From Prorocentrum cordatum (Eukaryota > Sar > Dinophyceae > Prorocentrales > Prorocentraceae): DNA of 64,000 bases. Within the stretch, counting starts at the first letter, position 1, and the number at the start of each line of letters is the position of its first letter. Positions 22,703-33,400 of this stretch are shown piece after piece. Position numbers and translations under genes: made by a program. The stretch lies in NCBI GenBank assembly GCA_963575745.1, contig CAUYUJ010008136.1, positions 300,001 through 364,000 of the forward strand, read 5' to 3'. Under the pieces are notes generated by a model that made no database searches, was not told the DNA's origin, and saw only the letters and a program-made list of their open reading frames with translations.

Positions 22703-24470
22703 AGAATCAGCCTTGGGTGCCCGCGACTTCTGGAGAAGTGGCGCAGCGCGCGCAAGACGCCTTCGCCGAGGTTGAGGGGGGCCGCGAGCGCGCGCTACCC
22801 CAGCTTGTAGAGAGAGTCAATGCGACTTCCTCGGGTTGGGACCCGGCCGTGGCGAGAGAAACGTTCTGCCTCCCGTCTGTCCTGGACGTTGAGTTTTTCA
22901 TCGAGCGCCTCGAGAGGGGTGAGGTCCCAGGTGCCGACGGGGGGTTCACGGATTTGCTTCTGGCTGCGCCCACGCCATGGTATTTTTTTCCCTCCTGTCG
23001 TGTAAAATTGTTCTTGCGGGTCGGGGGTCCCTGGGATGCAAGCTCGGGGATGTTGCTTTCTTTTTCGAAGGAAGTGGGGCAGCTGACTTCGCCGCCGCTC
23101 CAAGAAACATCCTCGTGGCTAGCGCGTCAGCTAAACTTTACCGCGGACGCGTTGGGGGCCTTGCCTGGGATTTTTTCGGGACCTGCCTTCTGCCTGAGCA
23201 ATTCGGTGGGGTCCTGGGTGAGGGAGCTGACGTGGTAATTCATGGTCTGCGCGTGTTCCAGTCTGCCTCGGCTTTGAAAAAGGCATTTTCAAGTTTGGCT
23301 AGCCTGGACCTCGAAAGCGCTTCCTGTGCCGCCATCTGATGGCACTCAGCTTACCTGGTTGCGAGGAGGTTCTCCGCGAGACCATGGGCAACCTTGACTT
23401 GCCACTTCTGCAAGTTGAGGCGGCAAAGCAGCAAGTGGCAATGAGGCCCCTGCTAGAAAGGCACCTGACGTGCCGGCGCCTATTGAGACTCGCGAGAGAA
23501 GCGCAGCGTTTGGGGTGCTGGCGAGTTGGGGGTGCAGAGCCCTCAGCCAGCGCGCGACCGGGATTGATCTTCGCGACGGATGTTTTAGACTTCGTTTTTG
23601 CGTCGGTTCAGAGAATGCCCCGTGAACGCGTCCTGGCACCCCTGGGGCCGCTCTTCCGGATCTTTGAACGGCCCCTCAGCCGACTCTCAGCCGCGTCCGA
23701 TTGGGAGGTAGCTCGGTGTAACCTTTCCTTTGTCGATCACCTCTCTGTGGCCATCGCGGTTTCCTTTGCGCCAATGGTTTATGAGGTTTCGCTTGAGCTA
23801 GCCAAAGCCATTGCGAGGCAGCCTGTTCGCGTGGTCTATCACCGAACGTCGCGAAAACCAAACTACTCGTCGCGTGGAGGGGCACAGGGGCCCGCGAGTT
23901 TCCCGCGAGTTTTCCCGAGGGGCGGCTCGATCAGGCAACATTTGTCTTTGGAACTTTTTGTTGCCCGTGGTTGAAGAACGCAATGTTCTGGGAGCGTGGC
24001 CGGCCAGCGCGGTGTCAATGGCTACTGAGGTCATGGCCAGAATCGCCGAAACCCAGGACGCGGCCAGTCCTGTCTGGGAGGTTGCCAGCCCCCGCCCCGC
24101 TTTGAGTGACGGAGCGAAAGTTTTATATGTGGACGCTCTCGCGCTGGCCATTCTCCTCTGCGCGGTGGCCACTTGGCCGAGGGTCAACATTGGCTTGCAC
24201 GAAAAACTTGGCCACGGCCCATGTGGGCCTGTACCGCTCAGCCTCTGCTCTGACTGCCGCCACTATAGAGGAGGCTCAGGTGTCTGAAACTTGCGTGCTC
24301 CTGCACGCTGATCGTTTTCGTGATAATGTTGCTGTTGCTATTGCTCGGCTCCGATATCTCGCGAGGCTCCTGATGTCGACGTCATCAGTGGTCAGGATCA
24401 TGACCGATTTAGCCCGGGGTGCTCCGGGCAGCTGGGGCAGGATGATTGAACGAGATCTTAGATAGCTCAC
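22703..24470 (+). pseudogene. LINE reverse transcriptase, frameshifted and inactive
   Basis: RT blocks appear in order but in shifting frames: VEFFIERLERGEVPGADGGF (about 22888), the LLPEQFGGVLGEGADVVIHG stretch near 23190-23250, SLASLDLESASCAAI (motif A region, LDLES where an active enzyme has D-x-E/D-x-AF) near 23300-23337, GAEPSASARPGLIFATDVLD (motif B region, near 23550) and NLSFVDHLSVAI at 23720-23755, where the FADD motif has become FVDH. Then follow the thumb-like SDGAKVLYVDALALAILLC and RLRYLARLL. At least four frame changes and the lost Asp show it cannot be functional. Family placement is by motif order. Confidence 0.75.
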
Positions 24471-24513
24471 GTTTTTCGCCGACCCTGCCCGATGGCCAGG
24501 TGAAGCTGGATTA

Positions 24514-24894
24514 ATGGATTGGCCCCCGCAGGTCAGAGCGGCACCGCGTGCCTTCAAGGCCGCGATCTCGGCTGCCATCTGCAAGGCGAAGCCATGCTAC
24601 TATGATGCATGCAAGGGGGGGATTTGGGAGCGGCAGTCGGCAGAACTTCTGCAAGCTACCCCCTTTGACCCCTCTGGCGCTCCTACCTTGTTTGGGTTCG
24701 TTTGCCGCGCTTGTGGGTATGTGGTTAGCGCCCCGAGATTGCTCCTAATCCACCAGAGGAAGTGCCAGATGGGCCCAGAGTCGCCTGCCGCCTTAGCCAC
24801 AGGCAGTTGTTGCCAGCTCTGTCTTGCTGTTTTTGATGACATTCCCAGGCTCACTCAGCACCTGCGTGACGCGCCCTCGTGTCACCGTGCTTGA
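24514..24894 (+). pseudogene. LINE C-terminal two-finger zinc domain
   Basis: 127 codons, uninterrupted. Two C2H2-type fingers are visible: FVCRACGYVVSAPRLLLIHQ then RKC (about 24703-24770), and CCQLCLAVFDDIPRLTQHLR then DAPSCH (about 24811-24888). C-terminal fingers after the RT are usual in dinoflagellate LINEs and probably bind template RNA or target DNA. The domain follows the RT remnant with only a short gap and a stop between. Confidence 0.6.
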
Positions 24895-25162
24895 ACCGCC
24901 TCTGGTCTCTGCCCCTCGGCGTCTGAGCGTGAGGGAGCCAAGCAAGCGGCCGAGCTGCTCTCCGCCCGACGCCGAGCCATGGGCTCCCACGAGGTGAAAG
25001 CAGATCTTCCCCCTCGCCAGTGCCGCGGCCCCCCGATTGCCATCGAGGCCGCCTTTTCAAGGAAACAAGCCTTGGGGCCCGTCCCCCTGCGCTTCCGGTC
25101 CTCTCACCTCCTGCCCCCGCTCCCCTTTCCGCTTGGACCCTTCGGTCACTGCCTACTAGAGT

Positions 25163-26043
25163 TCAGATGCTTGTTCTTCATTTTTTCGGGTTTTCGGCGG
25201 GGGGGAGATGTCCAGTGGCATTTGGAGGAGGCCTTGCGCACTTACCGCGCGGCGGTGATGGTGATCAGTATCTACGTGGCCCCTGATCCCAAATGGGGGG
25301 ACCTCGCCGACCCCGCCGCGGTCTCATCATGTATTGGCCTTCCTAGGTCTGGACGGGTAGCCGCTGTCATTGCGGGCCCCCCATGTGAAAGCTGGTTTGC
25401 CGATCGCCGCATCCCCGCCCCAGAATCGAGAAGGCCGCCGAGGCCATTCAGATCCGTTGAGCATCTTTGGGAGTTAGGACACGTGGGCTCCCGTGAGCGT
25501 GCCTAACTTGACCTTGAGAACCAGCTGCTTCGCACGGCCATTAGCTTCTTGAAGGATGCGTGGAAACATGGGGTTCCTGCGATCATGGAGCACCCAGCCC
25601 CCTGCACCTGGAGGGAAGTCGTCCCCAGCTCCTGGCATCTGCCCAGCCTCCAGCGGCTCGCAGCTCAGTCACATGTTGAGGCTCATCTCATCAACCAGTG
25701 CCAGTTTGGGGGGAAGGCCCTCAAGCCCACCGCTCTCATGGCCGTCCATGTGACTTCTCTGCGACAGTGGTTGGGCGGTCTTCCTGGCAGGGGTCTCTGC
25801 GACGGGGGCCGCTCTCGTGGACAGGCGCAACATTATTTTTTGGGCGAGTGGATTAGCTTCTTGAGCGGATCCCCAAGTTCCAAACTTACTTTTGCGACGT
25901 CGTCTTACGTATTGGTTCGCCCGCCATTCGAGGGGGCCGATCACGCCTGTCGGATTTGCCGGGGCCTCGACGTCGCTTGCCAGTGTCAGTGTGGAATCAA
26001 GATTTGCGCCTCGCGAGTGGATGGGGGGATGAGCGCAAGGTGA
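25163..26043 (+). pseudogene. Methyltransferase-like domain at LINE 3' end
   Basis: Starts HFF/SGFRRGGDVQWHLEEAL; a one-base slip in the T-run near 25180 separates the two halves. Later come RVAAVIAGPPCESW (about 25351-25395) and, after a stop at about 25504, LLRTAISFLKDAW and VPAIMEHPAPCTW (about 25570-25610). The (A/G)GPPC and EHP pair, with the SGxRRxGD start, recalls motifs I, IV and VI of C5-cytosine methyltransferases. Retroelement-borne cytosine methyltransferases are known in dinoflagellates, but this is a divergent fold and catalytic function is inference. It is broken by at least one frameshift and one stop. Confidence 0.5.
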
Positions 26044-26049
26044 GTCTTT

Positions 26050-27600
26050 CAGCTGCGGGGGGGGTGCGGGCGTTTGCCGCCTCGCAGGGGCCAGGGGCAA
26101 TTCGGAAACGCTCAGGGAGTTTGATGGCGGCAGGTAGAGGAAGAACGGGGGAGCGGGAGGGCAAAGCAGCGGGCGGGAATGGGGAACATAGTGGCCAGGC
26201 GAAATGCTCTGATAGGGGAGCGATGTGGGCGGAGGCCGCAACTGGAATTCCTTCGGATGGCCCTGGGCCGTTCGGACACCTCCGCCCGGAGGCCGGCATG
26301 GGGTTCAGCGGCCCTTGCCTTCCTGACTCTGCGGGCGGGGCGCGACGACGCACCCGACTTGTGCCCCGCCCCTTTCGCTAGGTGCCGGTCTGTGCGTGCT
26401 CGCCCCGCGCGAATTATCCAGCGCGTTCAGGACTGCACTTAGCCAGGCACTAGGTGTAGTTTTGCGCGCGCTGGTTTCGCCGGAGACATCCCCACAAACC
26501 GGGGCACTTATATAACTGCACCTAGCCAGCGGGGCGGGGTGCACGTCGGGTGCCGCCACTCGCGCTCCCAACGTGTACCGCGCCCCGGCCGCTAAGAGCC
26601 GTTATTTACGTGTCTCCTTTTCGCGGAGCATCGGCTGCCCGCGCTGCCCATCGCCGAGGCCCCGTCCCCTGGGCCGCTTCCCACCGACATCCCGCGTCCC
26701 CTGGCTCAGCGAAGCCAGCCGTATGTCTGGGGGCCTCGACCTCGCGCAGCCCGCTGCCCTCCCCCGCCTGTGCGCCAGCAGCAAATCCGCGATCCGATCC
26801 CCCGCGCCTTCGATTTCATCTTCGTGCCGGAGTCCCCGTCCGAGGGTGGAACGCTTGTTCGTGTTATGTTTTTGTTAGCAGCTGCCGCCAAGCCTCGCCG
26901 TGAAACGTGGTGATCGCTTCCACGCTTGGCACGCAACGTCGTCGGCGCGACCATCGCCTTCCATCGTAGGTCGTGAGGCGGTGTCCGTCCACCCAGACCG
27001 ACCGACGCGCCAAATCTAATTATGATTGCCACCCCTGGTCCCCGCAACAAGGTGCAATTTTGTTGTGTGTAGTTGTAGATGTGTTCGGCTCCCATGGATC
27101 CTTCCAGGGCCTTGATGCTGATGGGTTCGGGGTATCTTGTGTGGCCAAAACCTACCCCAGTGGGCTCTGCAACTGCCTCGCGAGGTCCCTCTTGGTGGCC
27201 ATTCGTGCCCGTTTCCCCCACGTGTATGACGCCCCAGGGGATCCGTGACCTCCCACCCCTCCTGGCTGCGACACCCAAGTGGCCCCCAGCATGCGAGCAT
27301 GCGCTGTGCTGCAAACTGGGCATTGGCGCCAGGGGCAACGGACGGGATATCCCGGAGGGTATCAGACCCTGCTGCGCCCCACTGGATCTGTTCTATGTCG
27401 GGTGCATTGTTATGGACTGTATGTTACGCAGGACTCATGTGCCGACAAGGGGTGTGTGAAGGATGCACTTGGGCGGCTGTGCTGTCAGCCTCTCCATCAT
27501 CACCCCCTCTGGCCGACTTAAACTCAGCATGTTGAGCATCTCCGAGTGAAGGAACCCGTTGCTGAATGTATGCCGTCCTCTAGTGGGACGCCAGCGTACG
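26050..27600. other. No gene recognised; possible LINE 3' flank
   Basis: GC-rich DNA with overlapping weak frames. Two similar segments, ACTGCACTTAGCCAGGC (about 26432) and ACTGCACCTAGCCAGCG (about 26516), flank TTATATAA-type sequence. No protein family is recognisable. Confidence 0.4.
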
Positions 27601-27604
27601 GTCA

Positions 27605-27606
<2 letters not shown>

Positions 27607-27668
<62 letters not shown>
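27607..27668. repeat. T43-A19 homopolymer junction
   Basis: 43 T directly followed by 19 A, able to fold back on itself. The flanks are GCGTACGGTCACA and TAGGCTGAGGATGCAC. It could be two retroposon tails meeting in opposite orientation, or an assembly or homopolymer artefact. Confidence 0.9.
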
Positions 27669-27969
27669 TAGGCTGAGGATGCACACTGCCGTCAACAGGT
27701 GCTTCTTTCAGGACGGTATCTTGGAGCTGCTCTGGGGGAAGGCTCTTCTTTTCCTCTGTCTACTTTACGCCCTTTGTCCAGATCTCTTGCGCCACAGGCA
27801 GTGCCCCGATGTTTTGAATGTTTGTGGAGTTGCTCCCATGGTGCCACCTGCGCCTTGTGGCGCTGGCAGGAGTCACCCGTCGCTGTACGCCGCCGCTGCT
27901 GCTGTCGCCCCTTTCATTTCCTCAGCTCTCTCGTCTCGCCCTGTGGCTAGGCTTCGATTCATCCACCCA
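27669..27969. other. No gene recognised
   Basis: Short ordinary-composition spacer between the homopolymer and a purine tract. Open frames run into the repeats. Confidence 0.4.
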
Positions 27970-28182
27970 TCGACCGACCGACCGACCGAGGAGGAAGAGG
28001 AGGGGGGGAAGAGGGGGAGGAGGAGGAGGAGGAGAAGGAGGAGGAGGAGGAGGAGGAAGAGGAGGGAGGAGGAGGAGGAGGAGGAGGAGGAGGAGAGGAG
28101 GAGAAGGGGGAGGAGCAGGAGGAGGAGGAGGAGGAAGAGGAGGAGGAGGTGAAGCAGGAGGAGGAGGAGGAGGAGGAGGAAT
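27970..28182. repeat. (CGAC)n then (GAG)n purine tract
   Basis: Five CGAC units and then about 190 bp of GGA/GAG-type purine sequence with AGGGGG interruptions. Confidence 0.9.
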
Positions 28183-28317
28183 AATAGTAACAAGAAGACG
28201 AATAACAGTACGAATAATAATGTGAATAAGACGAATATTAATACTACCAATGGTAAGAATAATAGTGCGAATAATAAAATTAACAAAGATGATAAGGATA
28301 ATGACACCGGAGAAAAA

Positions 28318-28681
28318 CCCCAATCAGGGCTATAGGACTAGGGGGCTACAGGGCGATAGGGCTATTGAGCTATAGGGCTATTGAGCGATAGGGCTATAGA
28401 GTTGTAGGGCTATACAGCTATTTGGCTATTTGCAGGGCTATAGGGCTATAGGGCTTAGGGCTATAGGGCTATAGAGTACCCCCGGGCACCCCCGGGCACG
28501 CCCGGGCACCCGGGCACATGGGTACCCGGGCACCCGGGCACCCCCAGGCACCCCCGGGGCACCCGGGCCCCGGGCACCCCCGGGCACCCGGGCACCCGGG
28601 CGTGCAGCGAAAATCGGCGACAAACCTAACCTAACCATATGAATCCGCTAGGACCCCTACAGAGGCAAGCTCTGATTGGGG
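28318..28681. repeat. MITE-like element, copy 1
   Basis: Ends are CCCCAATCAG and CTGATTGGGG (perfect 10-bp inverted repeat; 14 bp with one mismatch, CCCCAATCAGRGCT). The inside has a GGGCTATAG 9-mer array, a GGGCACCCCC array, then GCAGCGAAAATCGGCGACAA and AACCTAACCATATGAATCCG. No coding capacity. Confidence 0.8.
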
Positions 28682-28742
28682 AATAAGATAAAAAATCATA
28701 ATTCTCAATATGAAGAGTAAGAATCATGATGCCGGAGAAAAA

Positions 28743-29088
28743 CCCCAATCAGGGCTATAGGGCTACGGGGCTATAGGGCTATTGAGCTATAGGGCTGTAG
28801 AGCTATAGGGCTATAGAGTTGTAGGGCTATTGGGCTATTTGGCCATTGGGCTATAGGGCTATAGGGGTTAGGGCTATAGGGCTATAGGGCACCCCCGGGC
28901 ACCCCCGGGCACCCCAGGGCACGCCCGGGCACCCGGGCACCAGGGCACCCCCGGGCACCCCCCGGGCACCCGGGCTCCGGGCACCCCCGGGCACCCGGGC
29001 ACCCGGGCGTGCAGCGAAAATCGGCGACAAACCTGACCTAACCATATGAATCCGCTAGGACCCCTACAGAGGCAAGCTTTGATTGGGG
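28743..29088. repeat. MITE-like element, copy 2
   Basis: Same order and orientation as copy 1, 61 bp further on. The left end is identical; the right end reads TTTGATTGGGG. The flank CCGGAGAAAAA before it also precedes copy 1, so the pair looks like a local duplication of element plus flank. Confidence 0.8.
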
Positions 29089-29227
29089 AATAATAGTAGT
29101 AATAAAAACAAGACGAATAATGTAATAATAAGAGTAATAATATGGGTACCAAGAATGAGAAACATAATAATACTAATAATAAGAAGAATAATACTAACAA
29201 TAGTAAGTATGATAAGAGGAAGAATAT

Positions 29228-29230
29228 TCA

Positions 29231-29270
<40 letters not shown>

Positions 29271-29283
29271 CGTAGTCGTAGTC

Positions 29284-29326
<43 letters not shown>

Positions 29327-29333
29327 CAGTAGC

Positions 29334-29389
<56 letters not shown>

Positions 29390-29409
29390 TAGTAGCAGTC
29401 GTAGTAGTT

Positions 29410-29497
<88 letters not shown>

Positions 29498-29506
29498 CGT
29501 AGTAAT
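29228..29506. repeat. (TAG)n microsatellite
   Basis: About 280 bp of TAG/AGT with CGTAGT and GCAGT interruptions. Confidence 0.95.
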
Positions 29507-30083
29507 AATAGTAGTACTAGTAATCGTACGACTAATAATACGAATAATCATGATAACAACATTTTAAGTATTCATACGAATAATATTAATCAGAATCATA
29601 AGAATTATCATAAGAATAATCATAATACTAATTCTACTAATAATAGTAGTAATCGGAGTAGTAGTAATAATATTGTGAATACTACTCATTATATTTTCAA
29701 TACTAATAATGATGAATACGCCAATAATAATTTCAAGACTAATAATGGTAGGATGATGAATACGGCAGCTGATAATATTAAGACTACTAATAAGAAGAAA
29801 CCTAATAATACTACTAACAATAATACTAACACTGATAATGATACTAATAATAATAATAGAACTAATAATAATGTGAACAATGATAATAATAAGAAGAAGA
29901 GTACGACGAATAAGACGACTAAGAGTACTAATAATAAAAGCAACAAGAAGACTAAAACGAATACTAATAGTAATAATGCTAATATCAATAACAATAGCAG
30001 TAATAATTACAATGCTACGACACAAAATAATAAGAATAATAATACGACGAATATTAACAATAATACTACTACTACTACTACTA

Positions 30084-30134
<51 letters not shown>

Positions 30135-30243
30135 GTAATAATAATAATAATAACTATAATAATACCAATAATAATATTAATATTAATAATAAAACTAATA
30201 CTATTAATACTAATAATAATACTAACAATAATAATACGACGAA
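29507..30243. repeat. AT-rich AATAAT/ACTAAT block with (GAT)n, copy 1
   Basis: Degenerate AATACTAATAAT sequence of strongly lower GC than the surroundings, with a (GAT)n stretch at about 30086-30135. Its start (AATAGTAGTACTAGTAATCG, then ATAATCATGATAACAA) is closely matched at 38846 onward, so the block is duplicated. Confidence 0.85.
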
Positions 30244-30301
<58 letters not shown>

Positions 30302-30302
30302 C

Positions 30303-30364
<62 letters not shown>
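30244..30364. repeat. (TAG)n microsatellite before RT element
   Basis: About 120 bp of TAG repeat ending immediately before GTCCCCCCAAGGCTCTGG at the 5' edge of the RT-coding unit. Confidence 0.95.
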
Positions 30365-30498
30365 CCCCCCAAGGCTCTGGGGAGCCTGTGGGCGGGGGGG
30401 CTACTGCTGCCCTCAAACCGCGGGTGGCAGCCACCCTTCCTTTTCTCGCGCCCTCACTGTTACGCGCACTCTTCCTTGCCCTGAAGGGACGTCCTGGG

Positions 30499-33400
30499 AT
30501 GGCGGCGGCCGCTGGCGGCGCCGCGGACGCAGGTGCAGGGGCTCGAGTGGCTGGGAGTAACGCCGCGGCGGCCCGAGGTGAAGGCGGTGCGCTGGCAGCC
30601 GCGGGAGGCAGCGGAGGTGCCGGGGCCGCCCCGTGCGCCTCCGCTGCTGCACGCGCGTCGGCCGACGCGAACGCTGTCGACATCCCAGTGGATGGCAGCA
30701 CCGACGTCCACATGCGGGACAGCGAGGGCCAACCGGCACAGCGGCGGCGCCGCATGACGGGAGGGCGGATCACTCGCTGGTGCGTCAGCGCCCAGGCGGC
30801 TCGCGGCAAGAAGGCCCACTGCACCCGCTGCATGGGGGGCTTCGAGGCGGGCGAATGGCGCGTGGCAGGCGCCGTGACGCCCCCCGTGGGCCCCCAGGCT
30901 CACGCGGGCAAGAAGTGGTTCCACATGGCCTGCGTCGATGGCCCCCTACCACCAGCGACGGCGATGGTGGGCTTCACCCAGCTCCCCGAGGGCGACAGGG
31001 AACGCCTCACGGCAGCCCTGGAGGCCCGAGGTGGTCCCATCTTGCCCCTGCTGGAAACGGTTGAAGGCCAGGCCCCCGCTCCTCCCTCCCAGGGAGATGG
31101 CGCGGCAGGGAGCACTGGGGCCGCCCCGAGGCTCCCTGCCGCCGCCGCGCCAGGGGCGTATGGCCCAGGCTCACGAGGGACCCCCCTCGTGGCAGCCGAG
31201 GCAGCGGCGCCGACCACGGCGGACATCTTGCAGCCGCCACTCGACGCTCCTGCGGATGCGGACGATGACGGCGGACTTGAAGCAGGCGTCTACGACGACT
31301 ACCTGGACGATCAGGTGACGGACGAGGACGCGTACCACGAGGTTGGCTTTGTCAATCTGGATTGGTGGGATGCCATCGGGTGGGGCCGCATCCTGCTGCA
31401 GGGCGCGCCCACCGCGGCCATGATCCCCGACAGCATGGCGGCCGCCGTCAGCCACGTGAAGGTGCGGCTGTGCTTGGCGATCGAGCAGGCCCGCCAGGGC
31501 AACGATGATCAGGCGTCGAGCACGTTGACGCGGCTGTGGAAGGTGTTCTTATCGTTGGATGGGCTGCTGTTCAGCGAAAATGCGACCCCGACTCCGACGA
31601 CGCGGCGTGAGCGTCTCCAGGAGCGTTTGCAGTGGATTCAGGACGGCCAGTGGGATGTCGCCTGGCTCTCCATGGAGGACCAGACGCGCACCGCGGTCAC
31701 CGCGAAGGGCCGCGAGGATCACGTCGCGGCCCGTGTGCGCCGTGTCACCGAGCTCGCACGAGCTGGCGAGATGTCTCGGGCGGCAGCGGCAGTGTGGCCC
31801 CAGGGTGACATGGCGGATGCAGCGGCGGTGGTGAGGAAGTTCAGCACCACCCAGCAGCCTGCGGCGCCTCGCCCAGGCGAATGGGGCCCTCCCCCTGGCA
31901 CTGGGGCCGCCCCGCATGGGCCAGGGGGGGGGGCCGCAGCGGCGGGGGCCGATGTGGCGATGCCGCCAGCCACGCCCCCTCACGAGCTCGACGGCGCGGC
32001 AGAGCTCCATCACCGTGTGGCCAACCACCTCAAGCGTCAGTTTGGCCGCTTCCCCCGCCGCGGCGGGGCGGGGCCTGGAGGAGGACGCTACGAGCACTGG
32101 GCCCCGCTCAAGTACGACGAGGATGGGGCAGAGGCGGTGGCCAACACGCTGGCGCGCCTGGCCATCGGCGACCTTCCTTCCGAGGCTCTAGCCGCCCTGA
32201 CGGCGGCGCGCCTCACAGGCATCCCCAAGGCAACCCCTGGGGATGTGCGAGTCCTGGGCTGTGGGAATGTCACCCGCCGTATGGTGGGCCGCAGCGCTGC
32301 CAAGGTCCACCACAAAGACATGCGGGCGGCGGTGGGGGACCAACAGTTTGGCCTTGCCAAGGACGGATGTGGTGCCCTCCATCGACGTCTATGCACGATG
32401 GCCAACTCGAGCCCAGGCAAGTGGGTGGTGGCAGTGGACCTCGGGGATGCGTTCAGCAACATCCCCCGCGACCTGGTGAAGGAGGCCGTGCGCGCCAAGG
32501 TGCCCGCGCTGGCGCCGCTGGCGGAGGCCTGGCTCCCTGCTCGCACGCGCCATGTGGCGGGGGGTGGGTCTCAACCCGCCCAGCTGGTTGACCAGATCCG
32601 TGGCCTCGACCAGGGCTGCCCGATGAGTCCAGGCTTTTACGCGGTCGGCACCGCGGATGTTCTCAGCATCGGCCGCATGGCCGTGCGTGCGGTGGACTCT
32701 GAAGGGGATTGCCTGGCCTTCTTGGACGACGCGTGCTTCGTGGGCACCGCGGCCGCTGTGTTCCGCGGCTTGGATGCCTGGCGAGCCCGCGTCCAAGCCC
32801 ACGGGATGAAGCTGAATATGTCCAAGACCCAGATCTGGCCCCCAGATCCCCAAGCTGTCCTGCCGCCTGAGTTTGCGGAGTACGCCCAGTGCCGCGTCCA
32901 GAAGCTCAAGGCGGTGGGGTCTACCCTGGCCTACGCGAACCACGACGTGGACACCGACTGGAGGGGCGTCCCGCTCGCGGACTTTGCCGTCCCGGAGGAC
33001 CTCGACGAGGGCGGCCTCGCGCCGGCTGGCGGTGCTGGGGCCGCCCCGGGCGCCGCCGCGCCACTCCCCTGCGGCGAGGCCTTCCTCCAGAAGCAGGACC
33101 GGTACTTCAGAGAGCTCCTGGCGCTCCGCACGCATGGGCTGTCGGCCTTTGACGCCTTCCAGTTGATGCGGATCTGGTCGAGGGGCGCCTGCGTCCACGT
33201 CCAGCGGGCGCTCCCGCTCGCGACGGCGTGGGGCCGCAGGGTGGATGATGGAGTGGTCGCCTTCGTCAACGCCCTTTTGGGGGTCACGGCCGCCCCCCGT
33301 GAGCAGATCTTCATGAAGGTCAGCGACGGAGGCCTGGGCTGTGGCAGTGCCGAGCAGCGCGGTCCCGCTGCCCTCCTGGCGTCCTGGGGAGCCGGGGTCC

